DNA from: a bacterium
GTDB lineage: Bacteria; Bacillota_A; Clostridia; Lachnospirales; Lachnospiraceae
Reading direction: 5' to 3'
DNA: 7,747 bases
Assembly: GCA_004562915.1 (NCBI GenBank)
Contig: SFQZ01000107.1
Coordinates: forward strand, 1 to 7,747
Shown here piece after piece: positions 1-7,300 of the stretch. Below the pieces are notes generated by a model. That model was not told where the DNA came from, did no database searches, and saw nothing but the letters and a program-made list of their open reading frames with translations. Numbering within the stretch: the stretch's first letter is position 1; each line of letters starts with the position of its first letter. The translations under genes were made by a program, and so were the position numbers.

Positions 1-1149
1 AAACAGGAAGTCATGGATATGTGCAACCAGGAAGGACTGCATCAGGTAGATCTGCTTTCTCCGGCTTCCACAAAAATGACCAGAGGAGAATACTGGACAA
101 AGGCGCATGGGCAGGATGAACTGGATAAAGTGAATGAGAAAATCCGTGCTGCCGGACTGAAACCGACTTCCACCGTATTCCAGACACAAAAACAGTTTCT
201 GCGGGATGCGATTGATGAATGTTCTAAGATATCCAGAAGTTTTGATGAATTCCAGTCACTGCTTTTGGACAGGTTCAATATTTCTGTCATCGAGAAAAGA
301 GGAAGTTATCGTTATCTTCATCCGGACCGAGACAGACGAATCTCCGCAGAATCTCTGGGTGCCAACTATGGAAAAGACTTTCTGGAACAGGTATTTCAGA
401 ATCATGAAAACAGGAAAGATCTTTCTCACAAAAGCACTCACCAATCGGAGAATGCTACAAAAGCCGATTATCATAAGGATCCATTTGTCATCTTTTACAT
501 AAAATCAGAACTTCGTCTCGTGACGGATCTCCAGACAAATGTAAAGGCGATGCAGAATCAGGCTTACGCCCGGAAGGTGAAGATCAGCAATCTCCAGCAA
601 ATGGCAAATACCCTGATTTATATCCAGGATCATGGTTATGACACCAGAGAGGATCTGGAAAAGCAGACCGCAGACATTCAGGCGAAAATGGAAGAGGCTC
701 ATGATCAGCTTTCTGATCTCACTTCCAAAATGAAAACTCTGAACTCACAGATCCATTACACCGGTCAGTATTTTGCTTCCAAATCAGTGTATGCAGAATT
801 TCTGAAATCACGAAATAAAAAGAAATTCCGGCAGGAGCATTCTTCAGAAATCAGATTTTATGAAGAAGCCCGCGACTGGTTAAAAGCATTCTATCCGGAC
901 GGAAAGATGTTGTCGATGAAAGCACTGAAATCTCAAAAAACAGAATTACAGGGATCTATTGATACCCAGAAATCAGTTGTAAAACAATTCAGGGATTATC
1001 ACAAAGAACTGGAAATCGCCGGTGCAAATGTAGATGCCATTCTCGGAATGGAAGAACCATTGGTTCACAATTCTTATGGACAACCGGCACAAACAGAAAA
1101 ATCAAAAACTAATACACAACACAAAAAGAAGGAGGACAAGACATTATGA
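1..1149 (+). CDS. Relaxase, C-terminal part (ICE/Tn1549-type), partial at left edge
   Basis: The frame is open to the first base of the window (four codons precede the first ATG at 13), so this is the C-terminal part of a larger protein. The visible residues include a segment starting around GLHQVDLLSPA, a stretch around FQTQKQFLRDAIDE (residues 56-69 from the ATG at 13), and YLHPDRDRRISAESLG (101-116). I recognise this pattern from relaxases of Tn1549-like conjugative transposons of Clostridia. Residues about 166-245 are Lys/Glu/Gln-rich and probably form a coiled coil, and the tail is charged and likely disordered. In this family the catalytic tyrosine and histidine motif lie in the N-terminal domain, which is outside the window, so activity cannot be judged. 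The relaxase would nick DNA at oriT and pilot the strand into the mating channel. Its stop overlaps the next gene's start in ATGA, which suggests translational coupling. Family assignment is by recognition; the exact MOB class is inferred. Confidence 0.85.
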   Translation, partial: KQEVMDMCNQEGLHQVDLLSPASTKMTRGEYWTKAHGQDELDKVNEKIRAAGLKPTSTVFQTQKQFLRDAIDECSKISRSFDEFQSLLLDRFNISVIEKRGSYRYLHPDRDRRISAESLGANYGKDFLEQVFQNHENRKDLSHKSTHQSENATKADYHKDPFVIFYIKSELRLVTDLQTNVKAMQNQAYARKVKISNLQQMANTLIYIQDHGYDTREDLEKQTADIQAKMEEAHDQLSDLTSKMKTLNSQIHYTGQYFASKSVYAEFLKSRNKKKFRQEHSSEIRFYEEARDWLKAFYPDGKMLSMKALKSQKTELQGSIDTQKSVVKQFRDYHKELEIAGANVDAILGMEEPLVHNSYGQPAQTEKSKTNTQHKKKEDKTL

Positions 1150-1466
1150 CACAAACAGAATTTCATTTGACTTTTGAACAGCAGGTGAAACGTTGTGAAG
1201 AAACCCTGTTGAACAAAGCAAAAGAATATACCGGAAACAGCCCGGACAGACTCAGCGCATTTAAAACCGCTGCAGCTCTGCAAGAATGTACACCCGAAAG
1301 AGCTCTTGCCGGAATGATGGCGAAACATATCATCTCAATTTATGATATGTGCTTTTCAGAACAGGAATCTTATGATCAGAGCATTTGGAATGAGAAGATT
1401 ACAGATACCTTGAATTATCTGTTCCTGCTCAATTCATTGGTCAGAGAGGAGGGTGCCCATGAATAG
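1146..1466 (+). CDS. Small helical protein, nucleotide-modification-associated domain 1 (DUF1599)-like
   Basis: This is a 106-residue, mostly helical protein. It starts at the ATG of an ATGA overlap with the relaxase stop, with GGAGG at 1131-1135 ten bases upstream. Features visible are KAKEY (residues 25-29), DRLSAFK (34-40), MMAKHIISIYDM (57-68) and W-N-E-K-I-T-D-x-L-N-Y near residue 81-91. This arrangement (Lys/Glu-rich first helix, A-x-x-G-M-M-A-K-H, then E-K-x-x-D-x-x-N-Y-L) resembles the DUF1599 / nucleotide-modification-associated domain 1 family of phages and mobile elements. It also recalls all-alpha NTP pyrophosphatases of the MazG type, which bind metal through Glu/Asp on paired helices. 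No direct function is known to me. Its position immediately before thyX and dut supports a role in nucleotide pools or base modification, which is inference. It overlaps thyX by eight bases. Confidence 0.6.
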   Translation: MTQTEFHLTFEQQVKRCEETLLNKAKEYTGNSPDRLSAFKTAAALQECTPERALAGMMAKHIISIYDMCFSEQESYDQSIWNEKITDTLNYLFLLNSLVREEGAHE

Positions 1467-2226
1467 AATCGAAACAAAAATCCTGAACTGCTTTGCAGTA
1501 AAAGAGGCAGAAAAGAATATGGTCTTTGCCGCAAGGCTGACCCAGAGAGGGCATATCATCCATTCCATGAATGACCTGATGGATCTGTATAACCAATCCT
1601 TTACGAATGAAACATTAACCAATCTGGGAGAACTTCCGCACCCTGCCATTCAGAAATTTGCAGTAATTACCCTGGCTGTCGTTGGTGCCAGCAGAAGATT
1701 CCTTTCCCAGATCACCCGGCACCAGAACGAAGTAAAGTTCATGAGCGCATCATTACAGTACAGCAACTATTCCGGAGAAGCTGATTTTGCTATTCCATAC
1801 GAGATCATTTCAGCACCTTCAGAAATTCAGGCACTTTATCTGGAAAGCTGTCAGGAAGACATGAACTGTTATGACCGCCTGTGCAAAGCCGGAATCAGCC
1901 ATGATGCCGCCGGTTACGCAACACCACAAGGTCTTCGTAATGTACTGATTATCAGTGCAACGCCTTATCAGTGGAAGCATATGATCGGCCAGCGTTGTTG
2001 CCGCAGAAATACCGATGAGATGAGGATCGTAATGCTCATGATCTGGCAGAATCTGTATGAACTGGGTCCAGCTCTTTTTACACCGGAACAGACAGGTCCA
2101 TTTTGTCAGAAAGGAAAATGCCTGGAAGGAAAAATGAGTTGTGGGCATCCCATTGACCATATCCTGCTACCCGATGAAATTCTCCATTTGGATTATCCAT
2201 TGCTTTTCAGAGGTGATGCAGTATGA
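1459..2226 (+). CDS. thyX: Divergent flavin-dependent thymidylate synthase (ThyX family)
   Basis: ThyX enzymes methylate dUMP to dTMP using methylenetetrahydrofolate and reduced FAD. The ATG at 1459 is chosen because GGAGG at 1448-1452 lies six bases upstream; a GTG at 1453 overlaps that site. This gives 255 residues. The ThyX signature region is RRFLSQITRHQ (79-89) followed by SASLQYSNYSG (96-106). The C-terminal half has the family pattern ATPQGLRNVLI (154-164), then a Trp-rich segment and RCCRRNTDEMR (179-189), matching the usual Arg/Gln-E-I-R region. It is odd in the signature: the third residue of R-H-R is Gln, the usual N-E-x-S-x-R-Y is not kept (Gln replaces the Arg before Tyr101), and spacing is one residue longer than usual. 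A Cys cluster (C216, C221, C228) lies near the C-terminus. The substrate or the reaction may therefore differ from canonical ThyX. Start and stop overlap both neighbours, implying coupled translation. Confidence 0.82.
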   Translation: MNRIETKILNCFAVKEAEKNMVFAARLTQRGHIIHSMNDLMDLYNQSFTNETLTNLGELPHPAIQKFAVITLAVVGASRRFLSQITRHQNEVKFMSASLQYSNYSGEADFAIPYEIISAPSEIQALYLESCQEDMNCYDRLCKAGISHDAAGYATPQGLRNVLIISATPYQWKHMIGQRCCRRNTDEMRIVMLMIWQNLYELGPALFTPEQTGPFCQKGKCLEGKMSCGHPIDHILLPDEILHLDYPLLFRGDAV

Positions 2227-2636
2227 AAATAAAACTCATTGATTTTGGACTTACTCCCGGACACAATCCACTCCGTGTACATGAAAACGATGCCGGTGCC
2301 GATGTGTATATGCCTTATGACTGTACCATCCAACCTGGGGAAATTGTCAAAATTCCTTTGGGATTCGGATTAATTCTTCCGGACGGATATGCCGGATTCG
2401 TATTTCCCAGAAGCAGCATGGCAGAGAAAGGGCTTACCTGTGAATTACCACCGGTTGACTCCGGATACCGTGGAGAGATCCATGCCATCATCAGCAATGT
2501 CAGCAATAAAGATCAGATCATAGCAAAGGATACGAGAGTAGGACAGCTGGTAATCACCCCCATCATTATTGCGGATTTTGTATTTGATCTGGGAAAAGAG
2601 AGAGGCACGGATGCCTTTGGAAGTTCCGGAAAATAA
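2223..2636 (+). CDS. dut: dUTP diphosphatase (dUTPase)
   Basis: It hydrolyses dUTP to dUMP and pyrophosphate, lowering uracil incorporation and supplying dUMP for thymidylate synthesis. All five motifs of the trimeric dUTPase family are visible in 137 residues, a normal length: AGADVYM (motif 1), PRSSMAEKGL (2), PVDSGYRGEI (3, with the catalytic Asp and the uracil-stacking Tyr region), RVGQLVI (4) and RGTDAFGSSGK (5, the glycine-rich C-terminal arm that closes on the phosphates). In motif 3 the second Asp common in bacterial enzymes is Gly; the first Asp is kept, so activity is expected. The start ATG at 2223 overlaps the thyX stop in ATGA, with AGAGGTGAT at 2209-2217 as ribosome binding site. 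It is the last gene of the co-oriented run; a hairpin follows 17 bases after its stop. Confidence 0.95.
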   Translation: MKIKLIDFGLTPGHNPLRVHENDAGADVYMPYDCTIQPGEIVKIPLGFGLILPDGYAGFVFPRSSMAEKGLTCELPPVDSGYRGEIHAIISNVSNKDQIIAKDTRVGQLVITPIIIADFVFDLGKERGTDAFGSSGK

Positions 2637-2652
2637 TTGTAACTTTAAAAAC

Positions 2653-2675
2653 TGAGGTGCCAAACCGGCACCTCA
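2653..2675. promoter_or_regulatory. Perfect 9-bp inverted repeat between dut and the XRE gene
   Basis: TGAGGTGCC (2653-2661) and GGCACCTCA (2667-2675) pair perfectly around the 5-base loop AAACC. On the + strand no T-run follows, so it is a weak candidate for an intrinsic terminator of the dut operon. On the - strand the stem is followed by GTTTTTAAAG, a better terminator context, though no - strand gene runs into it here. It lies 34 bases before the XRE start and just upstream of an AT-rich segment (TATAAAAT at 2688-2695), so it could equally be an operator for the regulator or an mRNA processing or stability hairpin. The structure is seen directly; the role is not determined. Confidence 0.5.
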
Positions 2676-2709
2676 ACACAGATAAAATATAAAATACGAG
2701 GTAATGATT

Positions 2710-2994
2710 ATGATTACATTTGGAGAAAAATTACGATATTTAAGACGCAAAAACAATCTTACCCAGAAAGAACTTGGCATGGCTGTTGGATTTCCTGAAA
2801 ATACCGCTGATGTCCGGATTGCTCAGTATGAAACCAATGCACGTATGCCACGAGAGGAATTATTAAAAAAGTTGGCACAGGTACTTGGAGCACAGAAAGA
2901 AATTCTCACTGTTCCGGTGCTCACAAAACCAAAAGAATTCTCTGCAGCATTCTTCTGGATGAATGAAATGGGAGAGAAAAGATTTTATTTATAA
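2710..2994 (+). CDS. XRE-family helix-turn-helix regulator
   Basis: This is a cytoplasmic DNA-binding protein, probably a regulator of the element. The ATG at 2710 is preferred over the in-frame ATG at 2704, because the GAGG at 2698-2701 is eight bases before 2710 but only two before 2704. This gives 94 residues. Residues 5-60 form a typical Cro/C1-type five-helix domain: GEKLRYLRRKNNLTQKELG, then an unusual insertion-like turn around FPENTADVRIAQYE (28-41), which carries the recognition helix. That turn is common in Firmicute ICE regulators with a start like MITFGEKLR. Homologues I recall are often longer, with a C-terminal region after the L-x-V-P segment (here LTVPVL, 66-71). The tail here ends soon after, in MGEKRFYL, so the gene may be naturally short or may have lost its end. 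The inverted repeat at 2653-2675 upstream is a possible autoregulatory site (inference). Confidence 0.85.
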   Translation: MITFGEKLRYLRRKNNLTQKELGMAVGFPENTADVRIAQYETNARMPREELLKKLAQVLGAQKEILTVPVLTKPKEFSAAFFWMNEMGEKRFYL

Positions 2995-3044
2995 TAATAA
3001 GACGGATTTACTTATACCTCATTTAAACAAATCCATTGCAAATT

Positions 3045-3313
3045 TTGCTCGACCAGTGTGAACATTTCGTTTGAAACGGTGTGATTGATTATTTCGGCTC
3101 TCCGGTCCACCCAGGTCGCATTTCAGCGCAGTTAGACCGCACGTCAGTCCAATTGATATGATCCGTGTTTCGGCACATGCTGGCCGAAGTTCAGCTCATC
3201 TGTTGAAAAGCCTGAAAGAAAAGGTCTATTAAGGCAGTATGCCAGAAGAATCAAAAAACATACGATAAATAATAGACCGACAGCCACGAACTGTCGGTCT
3301 CATTCATATTTTT
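3045..3313 (+). ncRNA. Candidate structured RNA ending in an intrinsic terminator (no known family recognised)
   Basis: The GC-richer block, its small dyads and the strong terminal hairpin with a following T-rich stretch together have the look of a small RNA or leader on the + strand. GGTCTATT (3223-3230) is complementary to AATAGACC (3271-3278), enclosing a nested GTATG/CATAC pairing (3237-3241 with 3259-3263). The 3' arm of that pairing overlaps the first arm of the terminator hairpin (3274-3283), so the two folds exclude each other. I recognise no Rfam family and see no clear promoter. The 5' boundary is only the edge of the composition change. A decayed gene fragment is an equal alternative, because frames are open on both strands here. 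Confidence 0.25.
3274..3313. terminator. Strong hairpin, probably a (bidirectional) intrinsic terminator
   Basis: AGACCGACAG (3274-3283) pairs perfectly with CTGTCGGTCT (3291-3300) around a 7-base loop. On the + strand CATTCATATTTTTG follows, a moderately T-rich tail. On the - strand the stem is followed by ATTATTTATCG and, a little later, a T-run. The position between convergent transcription units fits a terminator for either direction. Confidence 0.65.
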
Positions 3314-3407
3314 GCTTTGATACAACCTTGCAAATAGTGGGCTAAGTTGTTGTTTTCCACTCCCAAGTTTGCCTCTGTCCTGCCTTTCTTCCCATTAGAT
3401 ACAACAA

Positions 3408-3464
3408 GAACAAAAACAAACATATTGGGATAATGGTGTACTCAGTTGCTGAGACTTTATCCCA
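3408..3464 (-). terminator. Intrinsic terminator of the methylase/helicase operon, overlapping the stop codon
   Basis: Read on the - strand, TGGGATAA (3464-3457) pairs perfectly with TTATCCCA (3433-3426). Inside it lies a second perfect stem, CTCAG/CTGAG (3453-3449 with 3445-3441) around a 3-base loop. The sequence then runs into ATATGTTTGTTTTTGTTC, a T-rich tail. The outer stem contains the TAA stop codon of the methylase gene, so the hairpin begins within the coding region. Confidence 0.65.
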
Positions 3465-4347
3465 CTAAACGAAGCGGTCTAATATGAATCCTAATTTTCT
3501 TCGAATTCAATTCATCATCAGATGGAATGAGAATTCCATCCTTAAAAATCATCAGTTCGTTTGCTTTACGTTTAGTTGAAACACTGTAGTTTAAATCATA
3601 AAGGCAAAGATTATAATTGTGATAGATTTCTTCAATTTGTGGTTCATAATCATAAGTGATTATCCAATCACAGTTTACACGTTCGCGGATTTCTTGTTCA
3701 ATACGAACATGATCCTTATAATTAAAGAAATTCATGTATAACTGCTGTCCTTTTCTAAAATATGGAGGATCAAAATAAATTAGTGCATTCTCTTCATACA
3801 GAGGAACATAATTTCTGATAAAACTATTTACGTCCTTATTGTACAATTTGATATCTTTTTTCCGAGCAGCAATTCTTTGTATACGTGTTACCAGTTCTTC
3901 TCGCTTGAAACGTACGTCCATTTTCCAATCTTTTGCCTGTTCCTGTCCCCCAATAACTCCACCCTTAATTATGCCGGAACGGTTGGTGCGGTTCAGATAA
4001 AAAGCAGCAAATCCTAATTCAAAGCTATATTTATCGTTTTGGGTAACAAGAATTTTGTGCTGTTTCTGCCATTCATCCACAGTAAGAGGAACCGTTCTGA
4101 TTTCTTCAACAAAACGATCAGTCTCTGTGAGAATAGCTTTCCAGAAAGACCATACCGCTTTGTCATAATCGTTTATCACAATTCGGCTTACAACATTTCT
4201 TAAAAGCAATTCCATTGCAATTCCGGCTCCGCCGGCAAATGGTTCAATATATGTGCCGCCCTGATGCCCAAGCTGATCAATCATATACTCCATAAAAGAA
4301 GCTAATTTTCCTTTCCCTCCTGGATATCTTAATGGCGAATAATACAT
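3457..4347 (-). CDS. DNA N6-adenine methyltransferase (D12 class, Dam/DpnII-like)
   Basis: It transfers a methyl group from S-adenosylmethionine to adenine N6 in double-stranded DNA. In 296 residues it shows the class alpha order: an N-terminal SPLRYPGGKGKL (4-15), the SAM-binding motif I EPFAGGAG (35-42), the acidic end of strand 2 at INDYD (58-62), NRTNRSGI (119-126), the catalytic motif IV DPPY (193-196), and the late YSVSTKRKANE region (254-264) typical of D12 enzymes. Length is normal and no key motif is missing. The start at 4347 is fixed by an ideal ribosome binding site eight bases upstream; GTG (4356) and ATG (4353) in frame are too close to that site or overlap it. It lies 32 bases after the giant helicase stop, in the same orientation, so it is probably cotranscribed. 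The recognition sequence cannot be read from the protein. A role in marking host DNA as self for the helicase partner is inference. Confidence 0.94.
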   Translation of the reverse strand: MYYSPLRYPGGKGKLASFMEYMIDQLGHQGGTYIEPFAGGAGIAMELLLRNVVSRIVINDYDKAVWSFWKAILTETDRFVEEIRTVPLTVDEWQKQHKILVTQNDKYSFELGFAAFYLNRTNRSGIIKGGVIGGQEQAKDWKMDVRFKREELVTRIQRIAARKKDIKLYNKDVNSFIRNYVPLYEENALIYFDPPYFRKGQQLYMNFFNYKDHVRIEQEIRERVNCDWIITYDYEPQIEEIYHNYNLCLYDLNYSVSTKRKANELMIFKDGILIPSDDELNSKKIRIHIRPLRLVG

Positions 4348-4355
4348 ATACATCA

Positions 4356-4361
4356 CCTCCT
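4356..4361 (-). promoter_or_regulatory. Ribosome binding site deciding the methylase start
   Basis: On the - strand AGGAGG (4361-4356) is followed by TGATGTAT and then ATG at 4347, a spacing of eight bases. The in-frame ATG at 4353 would be only two bases away and the GTG at 4356 shares the last G of the site, so both are unlikely starts. Confidence 0.8.
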
Positions 4362-4379
4362 TTGCTTTTGTGTATGTCT

Positions 4380-7300
4380 CTATTCATTAACCTTGCCGTT
4401 ATACTCCAAAAATGCATTATAAATCCAATCTGAAAGGTTATATGGGTTCAAATACAGCTTTCTTTTTTCATCTCGGATTCTTTTTCTTAATGATGGAATC
4501 ACTTCAAATTCTATCATATCTTCAGGGTTTTCCCCTTTTGATTCTTTGATCAGTTTTTTCAGAGGAACCAGCAATTCTTTCTGTTCTTCTTCAGAATAAT
4601 CTTCCGGATATTTTCCTTTCAATGCATAATCAAACAGCTGAAGAGCAAGTGTCCTGTCAAATAAATCATGATTTCGCTGATTATAAAAGTTATCAAGGCA
4701 ATTTTTGCAAGATCTTGAACATGTACATTCTGAAAGGATCTCTCTTGTCCGAGTCATTACATCATCAAGAACTCCTTTTTCACCCATCAGAGAAGAATAA
4801 CCGGCACCACTGGTAAGATTGTCGTAAAAGAACATTTCAATATGCGCTTCTCCATTATCTTCATATCTTGTTCTCCATCCGCCGTTGATTTCATTATAGT
4901 CGATATCTAAGGAAAGAGAAACCGCTTTTTTCATTGCTTCATGAAGCGTCGTAGCAGCAGCTCTTAAAATACTCCTTTCTTCATTGTCATACCTCGACAC
5001 CAATTTTTCAGAATCATACTTGATATCAAGCATAAACATGTCTGTAAGAAATTCGTATCCCAAATAAATATTGGTAGCCACCGATCCCTCATGCCTGCAG
5101 ATATAACGATCATGATAAGGCTGAGAAAAATAGTATTCCCCCGTTGAAATTGGAGATGCAACTTCTGCGCCACCGCATTTTTTACAAATGTTGAAGCCAT
5201 TTTTCTTCTTACCCATATTTACAGTAAGAACATGATGATCCTCCAACTTTGCGAAACGAATACGACTCTTTTTATACGTCTTCATTTCAGTTTCTTTTGG
5301 TACATAAGAATAATACGGCGCTTCAGCGTATGTTTTTTCTTCTTCTTCATCTTCATACTTTACAGGATCACCCTTCACAGGAGCAAAGCCCCATGGTTTG
5401 ATCATCGTGCGATGTTCGACAGGTGCATGACAGTATGGACATTCTGTATATGTTTCCTGCGCCTCTCCAAACCAATTGCATTCCGAACAAACAATAATGT
5501 CTTTTTTATAATCCTTGCTGTTAAAATAGTATTCAGCCTGATTCTGTTCGTAATCTCTCGGTCTTGGATTAGAATACAAACCTCCACTTTTATATATCTT
5601 TTTATCAATCGTGATAAAACGGCCCGGAGCATATTCGCTTATTGCAACAGCAATATCTCTTTCTGGTGCATATTTGATGTCCTTGGGAGCTCTTCTTCCG
5701 CGTTCTGAATCCGTTTCCACACAGAATCTTACCACATTCTTAGGGAACGAATATGACGGGATAAATCCTTCTGAATAAAAAACATCAAATGCAGATGTTT
5801 CTTTGTCGCCGTTAAAATATTCATTTCTTTTTCCTTCTGCGAGCACCATGTCACGGATTTTGCAGATTTTTTCGATCGTCCCATCCACTGGGAAATCAAG
5901 GGTTTCGCAGTGCTCAATAAATAAGTCGACATAGTTTTCACAGAAAGAAACAATCCCTACTTCTTCAATGCTGTCATAAAGGCTCTTCATCTTCTCCGTT
6001 GACATAAAACTATTCAACGCTTTCATATTAAAATGACGCTGCTCGATTTTCGGATTTGATCTGTCAATCCATGGTTTTCTTGGCGCACCAGAGATCATCT
6101 CGTCAGGGTGTCTGAAATAGTGACTGTCATGAACGCCGCCAAAAGCATATGTTACGATAGTGGAAATGCCAGAATTCTTTCGTCCGGCACGACCTGCTCT
6201 CTGCTGATAATTCTCTCTCATCGGAGGAATATTTCTTAATCCTACAGCAGTCAGCGAACCAATATCAATACCAACTTCCATTGTTGTAGTACAACTTAAA
6301 ACATCTATAGAATTTTCACCCGATTCTCCAGCATCAATGTCCTGAAAACGAATCTCATAATCTTCTGTTCTACTCAATATATCACTGGTTGTTTCCTTAT
6401 GTGACAACTGTGCTGTATGCTCTTCAGTATCGATTGTGTGAATCCGCTCCTCTCCTTCGATTGCATCAATAACAGGCTTTCTCCAGAAATCAAATCTTGA
6501 AAGATCATCATTCGTGATCGTATGAAGATTTTTAGATTTAAAACAGGAACCACAGGTATCACCAATCTTATATGGTGAGATCTTACCACATCTTTCGCAT
6601 CTGTACCAATTGAATTCTTTGTCAGTAATGACGATCTTAACTGCGTCGAGTTTTAGATAATAGCGCTGATTGGCTCCCGGCCCAAAGAAGTTGCTTTTGA
6701 TACATTTCAAAAGGTCTTCCATTTTTTTATCACTGAAACCTGTCGTTTTTTTGACTATGTTGATAAACTCTTTATCAATCGATGTCATAAAATCGGCTCC
6801 AAGCCCAAATTTAAGTATCTTGCTACGACCAGGGAGGTTTTTTCTAATTTCATCATCAATAACATTTCCTAGACCAGCATTATCATCCATAACATCCCAA
6901 AAAAGAAGAACCAAAATAGAGTATAAAAGTTCTTTGTTAATTTCAATATCATAATCTTCTTCGAGTTCATAGATGCATTCTTCAAGCACACCATCCATAG
7001 GACCAAGGAAACCGAGGCCGATATCCTTGAAGGAGCGAGGACTTTCCGTAAAGAACGTCAAAAGCTGTTCATAATAATCGTATGGCAGCGGTTCAAAATT
7101 CTCCCTCGTTATGTCTCTTCCTTTTCTTAGTCGCTTTTCTATTTTCTCACGATGAACGTAGAAAATCCCAGCGCTTTCACCAGTAAAAAAGTCCAATTTC
7201 TGTTCAACACATACAGCTAAGAATGCATTGTAAAGTTCTTTTAGGGAATGCTCTTTTCCATCTGTTGCCAGTTTTTTAGATGCAAGCATGATTGCCTGAC

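Larger units (their letters stand above)
2995..3456. other. Gene-free stretch between convergent blocks
   Basis: About 460 bases separate the left (+) block from the right (-) block and I find no credible gene with a start codon and ribosome binding site. Up to 3040 the DNA is AT-rich. From about 3045 to 3220 it is clearly richer in G and C than its surroundings and contains small dyads: CGTTT/AAACG (3068-3078) and TTCGGC/GCCGAA (3169-3174 with 3183-3188). It is followed by the hairpin at 3274-3300. From 3301 to 3420 it is AT-rich with pyrimidine runs and no recognised element. An 8-base direct repeat GATACAAC occurs at 3319 and 3398 but is too short to interpret. This is the likely seam between transfer and cargo modules. 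Confidence 0.7.

Noticed and set aside
1819..2160. 113-codon open frame on - opposite thyX
   Set aside because: It lies fully antisense to the ThyX coding region with its conserved motifs; no family resemblance.
2637..2693. Sigma-A promoter for the XRE gene (TTGTAA at 2637 with an AT-rich -10)
   Set aside because: No -10-like hexamer lies at the right spacing from TTGTAA, and the TATAAAAT at 2688-2695 has no matching -35; too weak to list as a promoter.
3319..3405. Direct repeat GATACAAC at 3319 and 3398 as possible attachment or target-site duplication
   Set aside because: Eight bases about 80 apart in AT-rich DNA is expected by chance, and no transposase, integrase or terminal inverted repeats lie beside it.
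2995..3456. CRISPR array or tRNA gene in the intergenic stretch
   Set aside because: No regularly spaced repeats, and no cloverleaf or T-loop GGTTCRA-type element could be found on either strand.
5232..5708. 158-codon open frame on + opposite the helicase gene
   Set aside because: It is antisense to a long conserved helicase frame, its translation is Phe/Ile/Arg-rich low-sense sequence and it has no convincing ribosome binding site; a shadow frame.
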